Below, one piece after another: positions 40,936-51,155 of a stretch of 64,000 nt of DNA. Origin of the DNA: Gari tellinella. Its lineage: Eukaryota; Mollusca; Bivalvia; Cardiida; Psammobiidae. Made by a program: the position numbers and the translations under genes. The notes under the pieces are model-generated. The model was not told the DNA's origin and did no database searches. It was given only the letters and a program-made list of their open reading frames with translations. The stretch lies in NCBI GenBank assembly GCA_922989275.2, contig OV277866.1:52071246-52135245 (forward strand), in the 5' to 3' direction. Numbering within the stretch: the first letter of the stretch is position 1; every line of letters starts with the position of its first letter.

Positions 40936-41179
40936 TGTATAATTTCTATTAAGACCAGCATTTTCACATTTTCAACCATTGACAAATGAACAGAAATCTA
41001 CGCACTTCGATGGTCGGCAATACTCATTTCAAACCTTCTACTTATTTGGTAATATAATAAATAAAAATTGTATCTTGTACACGTATTTGTTGAAAAATAA
41101 TAATCACAATTATCTTAAAAAATATAGTTATTGCATTACATGCTTAAGCTATTTAATTATCTTTTCATTGTGTGACATT

Positions 41180-41305
41180 TGTTCTGTTCGAATAAATGTG
41201 AATGTTTGCATGTTAGGTGACCGTTATTCTATTATATAGAATGTATGTATCAACGAGGTACGCTTATGTACAAGTTGAAATAAAATTCTGTTCTGTTCTG
41301 TTCTA
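41180..41305 (+). repeat. retroelement-type 3' end with GTTCT tail
   Basis: TGTACAAGTTGAAATAAAATTCTG then three GTTCT units. Upstream sequence to 40979 is AT-rich with a meaningless short frame. Confidence 0.5.
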
Positions 41306-41548
41306 TAAATACATGTACCTTTTTTCTATGGCTACTGGCAGCAGTTAAATATGAGAAAGCTCATGAAGCACATATATATTTCCTTTCTTGAAGAGTGCAA
41401 TAAAGCAGTCATATACGAATGAATACTCCGTCAATGGCCTAAATCATGTCATAAATATTAAGAGTTCCTTCTACCAGAGAGACTTTTTGACTTGTTAGTG
41501 TCTATAGGATATAACAAGATAACGTCTGGCAAGACGACAGCGACGTCA

Positions 41549-41781
41549 TTAACCCCTGGCATGCCACATGCTAATATGTCGTCTGCTGAAGCTTTGTCGT
41601 CTGCTTTTATTTATTTATTTTTAAGTTTAGATCCTTTGGAATTTTTTTACTGAATAAACGTTGAGATGAGTGCTAAACAGTTTGGACGCTGATCAGACGC
41701 CGGGTTACCCGGCGTCTGATCAGCGTCCAAATTGTTTGCAAATGAAAGGTGAACGCCTAGCAAGGCAGGGAAGAGGTTTAA
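41549..41781 (-). mobile_element. B-family MITE with perfect GC-swapped core
   Basis: TTAACCCCTGGCATGCC start, GTCGTCTGCTGAAGC, core GGACGCTGATCAGACGCC, apex GGGTTACCC, mirror GGCGTCTGATCAGCGTCC. GGACGC/GCGTCC substitutes for GGATCC on both arms. Confidence 0.85.
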
Positions 41782-41991
41782 ATCAAAATAATGATGCATA
41801 GGTCTGGCACAAGGATTGGTGATTATGAGAAACCAGCGGTAAATGCCCTGACTTGCTCTTCGTCGTATAAGATTACAGAATAAACACACAGCATTGTCAA
41901 AAAATATATATTTAAGTGAGCGCTATTATAGCAGAATCTGAAACATAAATAATAGTTCAACAGGTTGCAAATAGTAGCTTAAGGCATGCAG

Positions 41992-42365
41992 TACAGTGCT
42001 CCCTCTCTACAACAACACCCAATGAAAGACATATAATGTGTGTTGTTCAGAGGGAGTTGTTATAGGGATGGAAATTGGTAAACATTTGCAAACAGCTAGA
42101 ATACAGATCAGTAACCACGTCACGGGGCGTCTGATCTGATTTCAAGCTGGTCGGCACTCGTCATTATGTTTTTGTCTCTCAAACTGTCCAATGTGAAATT
42201 TTGAGACAAACAGCTGACCACAACTTAAAACTTAAAGTTTAGAGCAGACGATATTGCAGCAGTGAAAACTTTGGACAGAACGGTCTTGTTCAGGGAACAG
42301 CGTCAAACGTTGTTGTAAGACTGGAATCGTTATTCAGATGGTCGTTGCGGGGAGGGAGCACTGTA
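41992..42365 (+). mobile_element. C-family MITE, full length (reference copy)
   Basis: 374 bp from TACAGTGCTCCCTCTCTACA to GGGGAGGGAGCACTGTA. Arms CACCCAATGAAAGACA and TTGTTCAGAGGGAGTTG form an inner inverted pair. Core 1 decayed (TCAGTAACCACGTCACGGGGCG). AAAGTTTAGAGCAGACGATATTGCAGCAGTG arm resembles B. Confidence 0.9.
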
Positions 42366-42440
42366 CATCCCCTAATGAGATCGGACAATATTGGTCCTCC
42401 ATGTTGAGGTCATTCTTGTTAACTTTCTGGCACTAAAAAA

Positions 42441-42638
42441 TACAGTTAAACCAAGACCACTTAATTGAGTTTATTATCAGGTGTTTAAGACAGTTGACTG
42501 CCATAAAAGCAAGGTGAACGTAAAACAGAAAGCTCCTTAAGGAGCTTTCTGTTTTATGTTCATCTTGCTTTCAGTTGTCACTTCTATGCAATCAGTTAGC
42601 CTTCATTACAATGGTCGTAATAGAGATGTTTTACTGTA
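42441..42638. mobile_element. F-family MITE
   Basis: TACAGTTAAACCAAGACC start and GGTCGTAATAGAGATG...ACTGTA end. Core 2 arms AAGCAAGGTGAACGTAAAAC with perfect apex AGCTCCTTAAGGAGCT. Confidence 0.9.
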
Positions 42639-43002
42639 TATACGATAGTCGAAAACTTTCCTGCACTAGGAAAAAATAAGATAGTATGTAATGTGGATAA
42701 CTTTCCTACACTTGACAATAATGATATTGGCGTACCGTGGACAAGTCGCTAATGTTTGAATATATAATGAAACAGATGTCGCGTGGAATATAGCATCTGA
42801 TAGGTCATTTACCATTAGTTTTGCAACATAAACTACATGTATGAGCTATAGACATGGAATTTAGACAAACAATTCTAGCTTCAAATAAAACATAAAATGG
42901 TGTAGTCTCGCTATAAAAATCAAGCAAATGTTACTGTTCTGTGTTACCTGAGAGGGTGTTGCCCAAACTATTTGTACAAATAGAAACGTTCCCATTTTCT
43001 TC
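42639..43002. other. unassigned
   Basis: Contains a local direct repeat (ATAACTTTCCT / GAAAACTTTCCTGCACTAGG and TTTCCTACACTTG, 42655-42715). Nothing else recognised. Confidence 0.35.
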
Positions 43003-43182
43003 AACCCCTTCCACTGTCATGTCGTCATCAACTTTAAGCATCTGTCGTCTGCTTTTATTTAGATTGTATGTATCTTTTACTTAAGAAAGAAAGACATGAG
43101 TGCCAAAACAGTCAGACGCCGTGTTAAACCGTTTGCTAATATAAACCACTGTACTTGGGGTAAGGTAGCGAAGGCGTTCAGA
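43003..43182 (-). mobile_element. B-family MITE with core deletion
   Basis: CAACCCCTTCCACTGTCATG start, CTGTCGTCTGCTTTTATTT, AACAGTCAGACGCCGTG, CTTGGGGTAAGGTAGCGAAGG. A GA microsatellite follows at 43181-43197. Confidence 0.7.
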
Positions 43183-43224
43183 GAGAGAGAGAGAGAGCAC
43201 TTTATAATGCACAATGCAGCTGTT

Positions 43225-43315
43225 CACTATCGCCTACTTTAAGCGCATATTTACGCTTTTTGATAACAGTGTAGACACAGACCAGACAGTCCGTGTGCCG
43301 TAAAAAGTCTGCACT
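43225..43315. repeat. H-like core remnant
   Basis: AACAGTGTAGACACAGACCAGAC and AAAAGTCTGCACTATTTC. Confidence 0.4.
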
Positions 43316-43434
43316 ATTTCTTTGGAATTGTTTCCTTATTTCCTTAGCTACATGTAATGTAATGGAAGTAATTCACGATAACATGTTCATTGTTGTTGGA
43401 GTTTTATATACGCTGGAGAGGGGGTAGAATGTGA

Positions 43435-43797
43435 TACAGTAATACCTCTCTACAACGACATCCAATGGAAGACAAATATTTCGGTGTTGTTCGAGGGTGG
43501 TTATAGGGAGGGAACATTAAGACTTGGCTTACATTTGCAAAAAGTTTGAATCCTTATCAGACGCCGCGTAACGCGGCGTCTGATCTGAATTCAAACTGTT
43601 TGTCACTCGACATTATTTTTCTTAAAATGTCTCAAAATGTCCACCAATATGTAATTTTGAGAAAACAGCAGACGACAAGTTTTAAGCAGACGATATTTCA
43701 ACATCCAGTAAAGTGTAAGACATAATTGCCTTATTTGGGGAACAGTGGCAAGCGTTGTTGTAATGAGGGAATTGTTGTTAGGAGGGCTTCCTCTCTA
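43435..43797 (+). mobile_element. C-family MITE, right tip lost
   Basis: TACAGTAATACCTCTCTACAAC start, intact core 1 (GAATCCTTATCAGACGCC, apex GCGTAACGC), AGCAGACGACAAGTTTTAAGC arm, GTTGTTAGGAGGGC, then a break. Confidence 0.85.
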
Positions 43798-43989
43798 ATC
43801 TATCGCTGCCAACAGTGCAGGTCTTGGCAACAAATATTGTTTTCTCATGACATGGCTCAGTATGTGTTCTGGTTTACAATGACAAGTGGTAGGTCAATGG
43901 CCACTAAATTCGTATTGTTAACCTCATTCATGAGTCCACTCGACAAGATGTTTCTACTAAAGTGGCTATCTATGTTGTCAGATCTTAAA

Positions 43990-44340
43990 GAGATAACCAT
44001 TAGTATTCTACTTCCAGTTATTCCTTTTAACGTCAAGTGCGCCCATGGGCGACTTTGCAAACAATTTGGATCCGGCGACTGATCAGTATCCATCAACCAT
44101 TAATTTTCAACTTCCAGTTAATTCTTTTAACGTCATAGGCACCCATGGGCAACTGCGCAAGAATTTGGATCAGGCGACTGGTCAGGATCCAAACTGTTTG
44201 ACATTCGCATCCATATTTCTTCAGTCAAAACAGCCCTAAAACTGACTTTATAAATACTGCAGACGACACTATCGAGGCAGACGTTATTTTGGCGTAAGAG
44301 GGTTAAAGAAGACGATAAAACTTGGCAGAGATAAAGTTAA
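43990..44340 (+). mobile_element. B-family MITE with a tandem duplication of its left arm
   Basis: A segment of about 97 bp is duplicated (44015-44090 and 44112-44190): CTTCCAGTTA, TTTTAACGTCA, CCCATGGGCGAC / CCCATGGGCAAC, AATTTGGATC. Neither core arm pair is complete. The right arm CATATTTCTTCAGTC, CTGCAGACGACAC, GGCGTAAGAGGGTTAA is intact and is the empty site for the A copy at 19260. Confidence 0.75.
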
Positions 44341-44650
44341 AGGCAACGCAAATGAATAATCTTAAAATGTTAAACACATGAATCAGAAATGAAGTAAATT
44401 AGCAAATTAATAATGATGTTTTTGGAGCTTTTATAATCTTGCTTTAATCAGCCGCCTTCTTTTTAAAACATGAAACATACTCACCAATATTCCAAATCTA
44501 GAAATACGCTTGGATAAATATGTTTTTCCACAGGATTACTGCTAAGTTTGCCAGCAAACAGGGGCGAGCATCATCCAATATGTTTTTCCTTACGGCTGAA
44601 CAAATATCTGATAAATACATGACAGACTCTAAGTCCCATCAATAACATAG
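44341..44650. other. unassigned
   Basis: Contains a local repeat CCAATATGTTTTTCC (44576) / AATATGTTTTTCCAC (44517). No other feature. Confidence 0.35.
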
Positions 44651-44860
44651 GAATAACAGGGTTGCCAATTCTCCGGATTTATCCGAAATCATCGGATTTC
44701 TATCCTAGCAGATGGTATCTTAAAGCAGGCTGAAAGTAAAGCAGAATGCGCCTGAAGGCGTTCTGCTTTACAGTCAAACTGCTTTAAGTAATTGCGCTAG
44801 AAATATAGACAAATTGGAAATCTCAGGATTCTTTATGATCAGTTTATGGCGGTCCTTGAA
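44651..44860. mobile_element. N-family sequence carrying core 2
   Basis: ACAGGGTTGCCAATTCTCCGG, TTATCCGAAATCATCGGATTTC, then core 2 (TAGCAGATGGTATCTTAAAG, AAAGCAGAATGCGCC, mirror), then TTGGAAATCTCAGG. The outer CAGGGTTGCCA recurs at 51925 as its complement. A hAT-like end is possible but unproven. Confidence 0.55.
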
Positions 44861-45339
44861 TAAGTGAATAACCGACGCAACAAAGCCATGCTAATTAATC
44901 ACAGCATAGGATTCAAGACGTCTTTTGATTTTCGCTCTGTTGATTTCAGTTATTTCTCTTAGTAGGACATATAGAAGGCGATTACAAGAGTCTCACCTCG
45001 GTTTATGTTTTCCCGTCGAAAACGGGAATTTTATTTGTTTTTACCTCCATGTTAAAACGATTTATACAATCAGCAATGATGAGAAATCTTGGCCAATGAC
45101 TGCTTCTAAATTAATGCTGTTACGTTACTATGTTATCATTTCTAAATTTAGCGTTGATAATCTGTAAATTTAGCATGTGGGAAACATTGGGCCAACTTGT
45201 GTATAATTGCGTGTGTAAAGTGTATGTAATGAATACTGTACCCCCAAAACAACTTTAACTTTCGACGGAATATCTTTTTTAAATATAAATCTTGTTTCAA
45301 ATTCACTTTGTAGGGCTTTTAGTATGGCACAATATAACA

Positions 45340-45400
45340 AAGAGGTTGGCAAACAGTTTGGAATCTGATCAGCTACCGAGTTACCGTTTGTAAATTTTAG
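45340..45400 (+). repeat. core 1 scrap
   Basis: GGCAAACAGTTTGGAATCTGATCAG, then ACCGAGTTACCG and no mirror. Confidence 0.5.
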
Positions 45401-45616
45401 TGAAGCACAATTAGATCTACGACTTAGATTGAATATAATAAAAAATATGCACAGTTTGGCGTATAGTGACATTTAGAACAAGGTTAAACGCCTATACACT
45501 GAACTACATTTCCAATGTTTTTTTGTAAAAGGCTAAAATTAGATACCGTAATAATTTGTTTTCATCTATCAATGCCTCAAAACTATCCCTATGTCTGAAA
45601 CAAAGGTCACCTTCAC

Positions 45617-46801
45617 CTATCCCGTAGTCATGTCGGACCGTTGGAGCACCATAGATTTCTTAACAACTAGCTTTCTCCGTTCCCCTCTGTTTGTTTCTGC
45701 CATCCGCACTGTTTCCTTAAGACTTAAATCTGTCCACTCTGTAATGTTAGCTTCCCCATCCCATTGTATTCTCTGTATGCCTCTCCTTCTTCCTCCCTGA
45801 ACTGCGCCTTGTAATATTGTCTTTGCAAGCCCTGATGACCTCGACACATGCCCGAACCATCTCATGTTACGTTGCTTGACAATTGTAAGCAAATCTTCAA
45901 AAGGTCCAATGGCTTGTTTGATCCTGTTACGAATTTCTTCATTTGAGATGTGTTCTCTGTATGATATGCAAAGTATTTTTCTGAAGCACCTCATCTCTAA
46001 CGCACTAATTCTTCGCTCTAAGGCAAAATAAAAAATACCTCTGTTTCCGGTAACCCGACCGACCCTAGTTTTTCCCTCCGATCCTAAACTTTTTTTTTCA
46101 TTTTTCGAAAAATGTATCGGTGGATGTAGGTCATTTTTGCGGCGCATGTGTGTAATAGAAGCTATTCTCAACTAAATTGTTTAAAAAGCAACTTTAAAGT
46201 CGTTTAAGTGTGTTAAAAATTGATTTTTAAATAAGATTAGGCAATAATCTAAGTGAAATCTTATCTAAATCTGTCATAAAGTACCTTCTTTGCAGATATT
46301 ATCTGCTAGTTAATTAACCATTGACACATTCAACATGCAGGCAACACATTCTATTGACATATTTGATATGCATACAACACATTTTAAAACATTCTTTATT
46401 CAATCTGTCATAATTATAAACGTCACTACTTTGCCGTTTTGGTATACCAATAATTGTATACCAGTTTAAATGTTTAAGGTATTTTTGGTAATCAACAATT
46501 TGAATTGATATTTTTAAAGGGTTTTATATATGGCCCAGGGCTCTGCAAAGTAAAATACATTCATATATGTTCACATATGAATATGATTTTATATAAAAAA
46601 AACCTCCATCAGAATAGTTAAATGTATTATTATATGATTGTTTTAAAAAAAAAAAGAAAAAAAAAAGATTTTCCGACCGTCCGTCTTTTTTTGGCCTAAG
46701 TCTGCATTCAAGGTCCACGTCTCGCTGGCATATAGGAATATGGACATGACAAGTGAACGCATCAACCTTATTTTCGAGCTGCGGCTTATAGCCTATGTAG
46801 C
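45617..46801 (-). pseudogene. non-LTR retrotransposon reverse transcriptase C-terminus, interrupted
   Basis: The 5' part (46701-46801) encodes KIRLMRSLVMSIFLYASETW, the conserved end of an RT thumb region. After the insertion, 45617-46017 encodes RRISALEMRCFRKILCISYR, HISNEEIRNRIKQAIG, RNMRWFGHVSRSSGLAKTIL, QGGRRRG and TEWTDLSLKE, the usual C-terminus of these ORF2 proteins, ending at a stop at 45617. Upstream RT and endonuclease are missing, so it is a 5'-truncated copy. Clade not assigned. Not a host gene. Confidence 0.8.
46023..46695. mobile_element. 673-bp insertion in the retrotransposon, CTAAG duplication
   Basis: CTAAG at 46018-46022 and 46696-46700. Ends GCAAAATAAAAAATACC and AAAAAAAGACGG read inward (complement of the right end GCCAAAAAAAGACGG). 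Internal CCGGTAACCCGACCGACCC near the left end and CCGACCGTCCGTC at the right. Runs of T and A at 46600-46690. Family not identified. Confidence 0.55.
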
Positions 46802-47086
46802 CCAATATAAATCATTTAAGCGCGTTTGAAATATAATGATTCTCACATATATACTTTGTAGCGCTGGCACAATTTGAAAGACATAACAGATGGCGAGAAT
46901 GTCGGTTGCAGAGCGTAGCCGTATGTTGCAGAGCTCACTAAGTCTGCTTCAAATCGACTCCACTAATTAGTCTTGGCTCTAGCCTGATGTCCGTAATTGT
47001 CAATTTAAAAATAATAACATAGTAGAAAATAGTCTTTTTCTATATTTGCTACTCTCTCTTTACCATTGTTTCAGATCGCTCGGGAA
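46802..47086. other. unassigned
   Basis: No recognisable feature. Confidence 0.3.
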
Positions 47087-47200
47087 TTAACACTTTCATC
47101 GCCGGAGTCGCATAAAGGCGAATTTGCAAACAGTTTAGAATCAATGTCAGACGCCGCGCTATAGCAATTCAATCGCAATATAGTACAATTGACGTATATA
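47087..47200 (+). repeat. B-family left half
   Basis: TTAACACTTTCATCGCC start, AAGGCGAATTTGCAAACAG, GTCAGACGCCGCGC, then a break. Confidence 0.6.
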
Positions 47201-47659
47201 TTTTACGTTTCTAAATCAGTCGTCGAAATGAAAGAAAACAGACCACACAAAAACTAAACATTGCACCTGTTCAAGGTACCTGTAAAAGCAAACCATATCA
47301 ACACAGAAAAAAACAAGGGAATAGTTTATCTTCTCTGCCTTTATAACTTAATTGCTTTCTTCAACATTTGAACGCAGGAACAGAATTGTAAAGACCTTTC
47401 AAAACAATTTGGATTACCGTATTGAGATAGCTTTATCGGAACTGTGACACAATCTACGTCATGTAGAGCCGTTGATTGATGCGGGGTGGTGAGGATGTCA
47501 GGAATCACAATTGTTGCGAAGCAGCGCATTGGATCAAAACCACCGAACTGCCTTCCTTTTCGTAGTTTTTGGCAGACCTTTAAAAGACAAATGACCGCTT
47601 AATGCAAGACAAAATCATTGCTACATTTTGTACTACTAGAGCCTTCTGCAATTATTTTG
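47201..47659. other. unassigned
   Basis: No repeat ends or domains recognised. A minus-strand 62-codon frame (47341-47529) has no support. Confidence 0.3.
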
Positions 47660-47730
47660 TCATCCATTAAGCGATCACCTGTCATACAGGCTATATACTC
47701 GATATTTAGTGGTCGCTTAAGATGTGCTTA
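47660..47730. repeat. F-family right arm fragment
   Basis: TTAAGCGATCACCTGTCATAC and ATTTAGTGGTCGCTTAAG. Confidence 0.5.
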
Positions 47731-47978
47731 ACAGTAGTAGTAGTACTGAAACTAATGAGCGTGCTAGCAAACAATTTTTAAACAAATTTATTTCAAATTC
47801 AAATATTGTTACAATTGAGGATGACAAGGAACTCGGTCATACTGTCACTACAAGGAAACTATACTGACTTTAACTTGATTAACTTGATAAGTATGTACCT
47901 TTGGGCAAGTACACAATCACATTTAGTAAAAACCCAAAAGCAAACAAATCTCCAACAATTCTGCTGGTGTCTATCTGT

Positions 47979-48202
47979 GGCCCGTTTCATAAAACTATGT
48001 AAGACAAATGTTGTCGTGAGTCAGATTATAAAAGTCTGAATTATTATTTATTTCTCCATCTAGTCCTGTCTTGTGACATCTCTTTGGAATCGTCTTGAGA
48101 TGTCACAAGACAGGAATAGATAGAGAAATGAGAAATGAAATGCATTTTAAAGTTTCAACTTACGACCGTTTTTATCGTACGAAGTTTTATGAAACCGTCC
48201 CC
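47979..48202. mobile_element. K-family foldback MITE
   Basis: GGCCCGTTTCATAAAAC...GTTTTATGAAACCGTCC. Inner pairs GACAAATGTTGTCGTGAGTC / ACTTACGACCG and TGTCTTGTGACATCTC / GAGATGTCACAAGACA. Confidence 0.8.
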
Positions 48203-48233
48203 TGGTTCGTTGATCCCTGGAATCTCAAATACA

Positions 48234-48340
48234 GGACTGCCATTTCTCTGGATATTTCCGAAATCTCCGGAATTTTTCGTAATTTCTCCTGACCTACGGA
48301 ATTTTTCCGAAATCTTCGGATTTCTGCTCTTACTTTTAAC
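48234..48340. repeat. N-family fragment
   Basis: ACTGCCATTTCTCTGGATATTTCCG and two further TTTTCCGAAATCTTCGG-type repeats, as at 44660 and 60075. Confidence 0.5.
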
Positions 48341-48384
48341 ATTTTGAATTTTATGCGGTTTTTACTTGGGAAAACATTGATATG

Positions 48385-48430
48385 GGTGTCAAATAGTCTT
48401 GCGGCGTCTGATCTAGATCTAAACTATGCG
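48385..48430 (+). repeat. core 1 right arm of a B host
   Basis: GGTGTCAAATAGTCTTGCGGCGTCTGATC, interrupted by the E copy that follows. Beyond E, AATAAAGCAGAAGATGCCATTGCAGTGAC looks like the B arm resuming. Confidence 0.5.
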
Positions 48431-48434
48431 CATA

Positions 48435-48652
48435 ATAAAATTAGTGTTATAGAGCCTGTTTCTATAGTATTGAATATAGGTTACCACTTACAGCAGGTTG
48501 AAAGTAATTCATATTGCGCAATCTGCTGGAATATATTAAACAATTCATATAATACACATATTCATGGCAGTATACATTTTTTTTATAAACTATTTTTTTT
48601 CAGTGGTGGAATCAATTAAATGCGCTAAAAGGTGATTCTATGGAGTAAAAGG
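48435..48652. mobile_element. E-family MITE, decayed core
   Basis: TTACAGCAGGTTGAAAGTAA, GCGCAATCTGC, CTATTTTTTTTCAGTGGTGG, ATGCGCTAAAAGGTG, ATTCTATGGAGTAAAAGG before TTAA. Confidence 0.65.
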
Positions 48653-48934
48653 TTAAGACGAGAAATAATAAAGCAGAAGATGCCATTGCAGTGACGGATA
48701 AGTGGATGGATAAGTTGGGGTTTACGGCACTGTACGCAACATATGGCATAATGGCGCCAATGAATGATGAGGGATGCTGATATGGGATTATGATGATGAT
48801 TTCAAGAAGATGATTTCGGCTAATCTCATTCGTTTCAAAGCAACTAATGGGATCAAAACCTTCGACATGTTTTACGTTTAGTTCTTGGCAGTGTATGGGG
48901 TAGTTATAATGTAACTATCTTTTTGCTCCTTTTT

Positions 48935-49001
48935 TGGGGCAATTCTTGTTTTAAGGAGGGAATCGTTGTTCAGAGAGACGTTATAGAGAGGGAGCACTGT
49001 A
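48935..49001 (+). repeat. C-family right end
   Basis: CAATTCTTGTTTTAAGGAGG, ATCGTTGTTCAGAG, GAGAGGGAGCACTGTA. Confidence 0.75.
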
Positions 49002-49149
49002 CGTAATATTTGTAAACAGGTAGGTAAAAGAAAATCAAACAATTAAGGGCACATGGCTTCCACCCTGGGGACAGTAAACAATCTGGTCATTTTTCAGCAT
49101 CCAAAGCAAATTCAATTACCCTTTCTCTTCTGGAACATTGTCAAATTGA

Positions 49150-49401
49150 TACAGTGTTCCCTCTCCACCACGGCCCTCCAAACAACGAATCCCTCCTTAC
49201 AACAACCCTTGCCGCAATTCCATAAACGGGACAATTATGTCTAACAATTTTACTGCTCCAATTTCGGCGGCGTCTGATCTGGATTCAAGCTGTTTGCAAA
49301 CGTTAGCCAATTCTTGATTTTCTCTCCCTATAACGACTTCCTCCGCACAACACACATTCTGTGTCTTCCATTGGGTGTCATTGTAGAGCGGAAGCACTGT
49401 A
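49150..49401 (-). mobile_element. C-family MITE with internal deletion
   Basis: Both ends present (TACAGTGTTCCCTCTCC, GGAAGCACTGTA). The B-like arm and left core arm are deleted from GCTCCAATTTCGGCGGCGTC. Confidence 0.85.
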
Positions 49402-49409
49402 ATTGCCGT

Positions 49410-49751
49410 ATGCTTTTAAAATTTTGATTGATGACGTTTTGAACGAAGAAACATCAACACGAGTTCAAAACAGGTTGAATCCTGATCAGACGCTAAGTTA
49501 CTCGGCGTCAAATCTGGATCCAAACTACAGTAAAACCTCGCTATTACGACCACTATAACGATGGCTAATTGGTTGTTTAAAAGACATGTGACACATTAAA
49601 GTACGATGGCAATAAAACAGAGAGCTCCTAAAGGAGCTTTTTTGTTTTACTGTCACCGCGCTTTAAACAGTCGCCTGTCTTAAATACCTAGTAATCAACA
49701 CAATATATGGGTCGTAATAAAGAGGTTTTACTGTATTTGCAATTGTTAATC
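49410..49751 (-). mobile_element. B-family MITE, host of F
   Basis: CGAAGAAACATCAACACGAG, core arms GAATCCTGATCAGACGC / GGCGTCAAATCTGGATCC with apex AAGTTACT, then CAAAC, F, TTTGCAATTGTTAA. The left end is lost. Confidence 0.7.
49526..49735. mobile_element. F-family MITE nested in B, TA duplication
   Basis: CAGTAAAACCTCGCTATTACG...AATAAAGAGGTTTTACTG between TA repeats. Core 2 apex GAGCTCCTAAAGGAGC. The host reads CCAAACTATTTGC after removal, one base from the B consensus AAACTGTTTGC. Confidence 0.9.
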
Positions 49752-49987
49752 AAATCGCTTCTAGCCATTCAAAGGCTGAAACTGGCCATGCAAATGTTTT
49801 AAATTGATTAGCAGCGCTATGCCATAGAGATAATTTATTGAGATGGCCGACAGTATTGGCAAAGTGAATTATTCACACACACATAACAATTACTGACATG
49901 CTGCAAATGAAATCAGAATCTACAGTCAAGCTAAGATAAAACGGTTATTCAAAATAAGCCCATGTATAACGTTTACGGGAGGACATA

Positions 49988-50270
49988 ACACATTCAACCC
50001 TAGCGACGAGTATACTCGTCATTTACAAAACAGAACAGAACAGAACAAAACTTTATTTTGTCTCAAAACGGTGTACCTGAGAGGATTATATTTGTCAAAT
50101 GCAAACAGTGTAAACCCTGATGAGAGGGCTCATTCAGGAGCCCTCTGATTAGGGTCTATATTGTTTGTCAATTTGAAAAATATTGTGAAATCAACTCTAA
50201 TTAGTCAAAAATGTACTAGACTTATTTTGAAATTGGAATTGTCAATTTAAGTTCAAGGGTGAATGAGTTA
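49988..50270. mobile_element. H-family MITE carrying a retroelement tail
   Basis: TTCAACCCTAGCGACG start and GTTCAAGGGTGAATG end. Hairpin AACCCTGATGAGAGGGCTC / GAGCCCTCTGATTAGGGTC. Between left end and hairpin, 50030-50087 is a minus-strand 3' end (ACAGAACAGAACAGAAC, then TTTATTTTGTCTCAAAAC). Confidence 0.7.
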
Positions 50271-50271
50271 C

Positions 50272-50429
50272 TCATAATCATGCTAAGCGCGACTTAACAA
50301 GCTTTTGCAAACAGTTGGATCCAGATTAGACGCCGCGTGACGCATCCTGTTTGACGCTCAAAATGATTTTGATTTTGTTCGCAGACCATGTATTTGAAGC
50401 AGACGACATTTCAGCAAGACAGGGGTTAA
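50272..50429 (+). mobile_element. B-family MITE, mirror arm lost
   Basis: TTTTGCAAACAGTTGGATCC, GATTAGACGCCGCGTGACGC, then CTGTTTGACGCTC, TGAAGCAGACGACATTTC and AGGGGTTAA. Confidence 0.7.
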
Positions 50430-50867
50430 CACAACATAGTTAAAACTTAAGTTTAGGAATAGTATCAAATATGCGTCCATGGCATGTAGCAGGTTAAAAC
50501 CAAACATGTGGCATTTTATTTGTCTAATTCAAAAATCCATTTTCTTTAATTGCACGTTTTAGAGTTATAAATTGCCACCACGTAGTGCAGATTAACCTCA
50601 ATGATTTGTCATTACAAGCCACGGGGAAAATACAAATCAACCTTGAAGAAACTGATTCACACTGTTTGTGGTCTGAATGAATCTTTGTCTAATTTAGTAT
50701 GAGAAAAAATAACCAAATGTGTCAACGAGAACTGTAAAATGAACAAACTATGTCACATTCCTTAACAAGAACTCTGCAGACTATAGAGTTATCTAGTGAT
50801 TTCAATCATCGTCTTCTCAAAAACTAATATGCCAGAGCTTCGTAATTTGGCATGGTAACACTTATTA
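50430..50867. other. unassigned
   Basis: No recognisable feature. Confidence 0.3.
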
Positions 50868-50985
50868 TCAATATAATTGTTATTATTATTATCAATTATT
50901 TATTAATTATTATTATTATTATTATTATTATTACATGTATAATTATCATTATTATTACATGTATTATCAACTCAAACACTTTATA
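50868..50985. repeat. ATT microsatellite
   Basis: Imperfect (ATT)n with ACATGTATAATTATC interruptions. Confidence 0.9.
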
Positions 50986-51155
50986 GCCATAATCCCTTAC
51001 ATTTACAAACAGTTCGGATTCTGACCAGACGCCGAGTAACTCGTGTGATCTGGATCCAAACATTATTATATTCTATCTCTGTTTACAAATATAAAATGCA
51101 GATTAAATAGCTTTATATTTATTGCAGATGACGAAATAGTCTGCATAAGTTAAAG
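50986..51155 (+). mobile_element. B-family MITE, apex deleted
   Basis: ATTTACAAACAGTTCGGATTC, CAGACGCCGAGTAACTCGTG, GATCTGGATCC, TTATTGCAGATGACGAAATAG. Confidence 0.65.

Noticed and set aside
45617..46171. 184-codon frame as an intact gene
   Set aside because: Its first part lies in the 673-bp insertion. Only the later part is retrotransposon RT C-terminus, so the continuous frame is a chance fusion.
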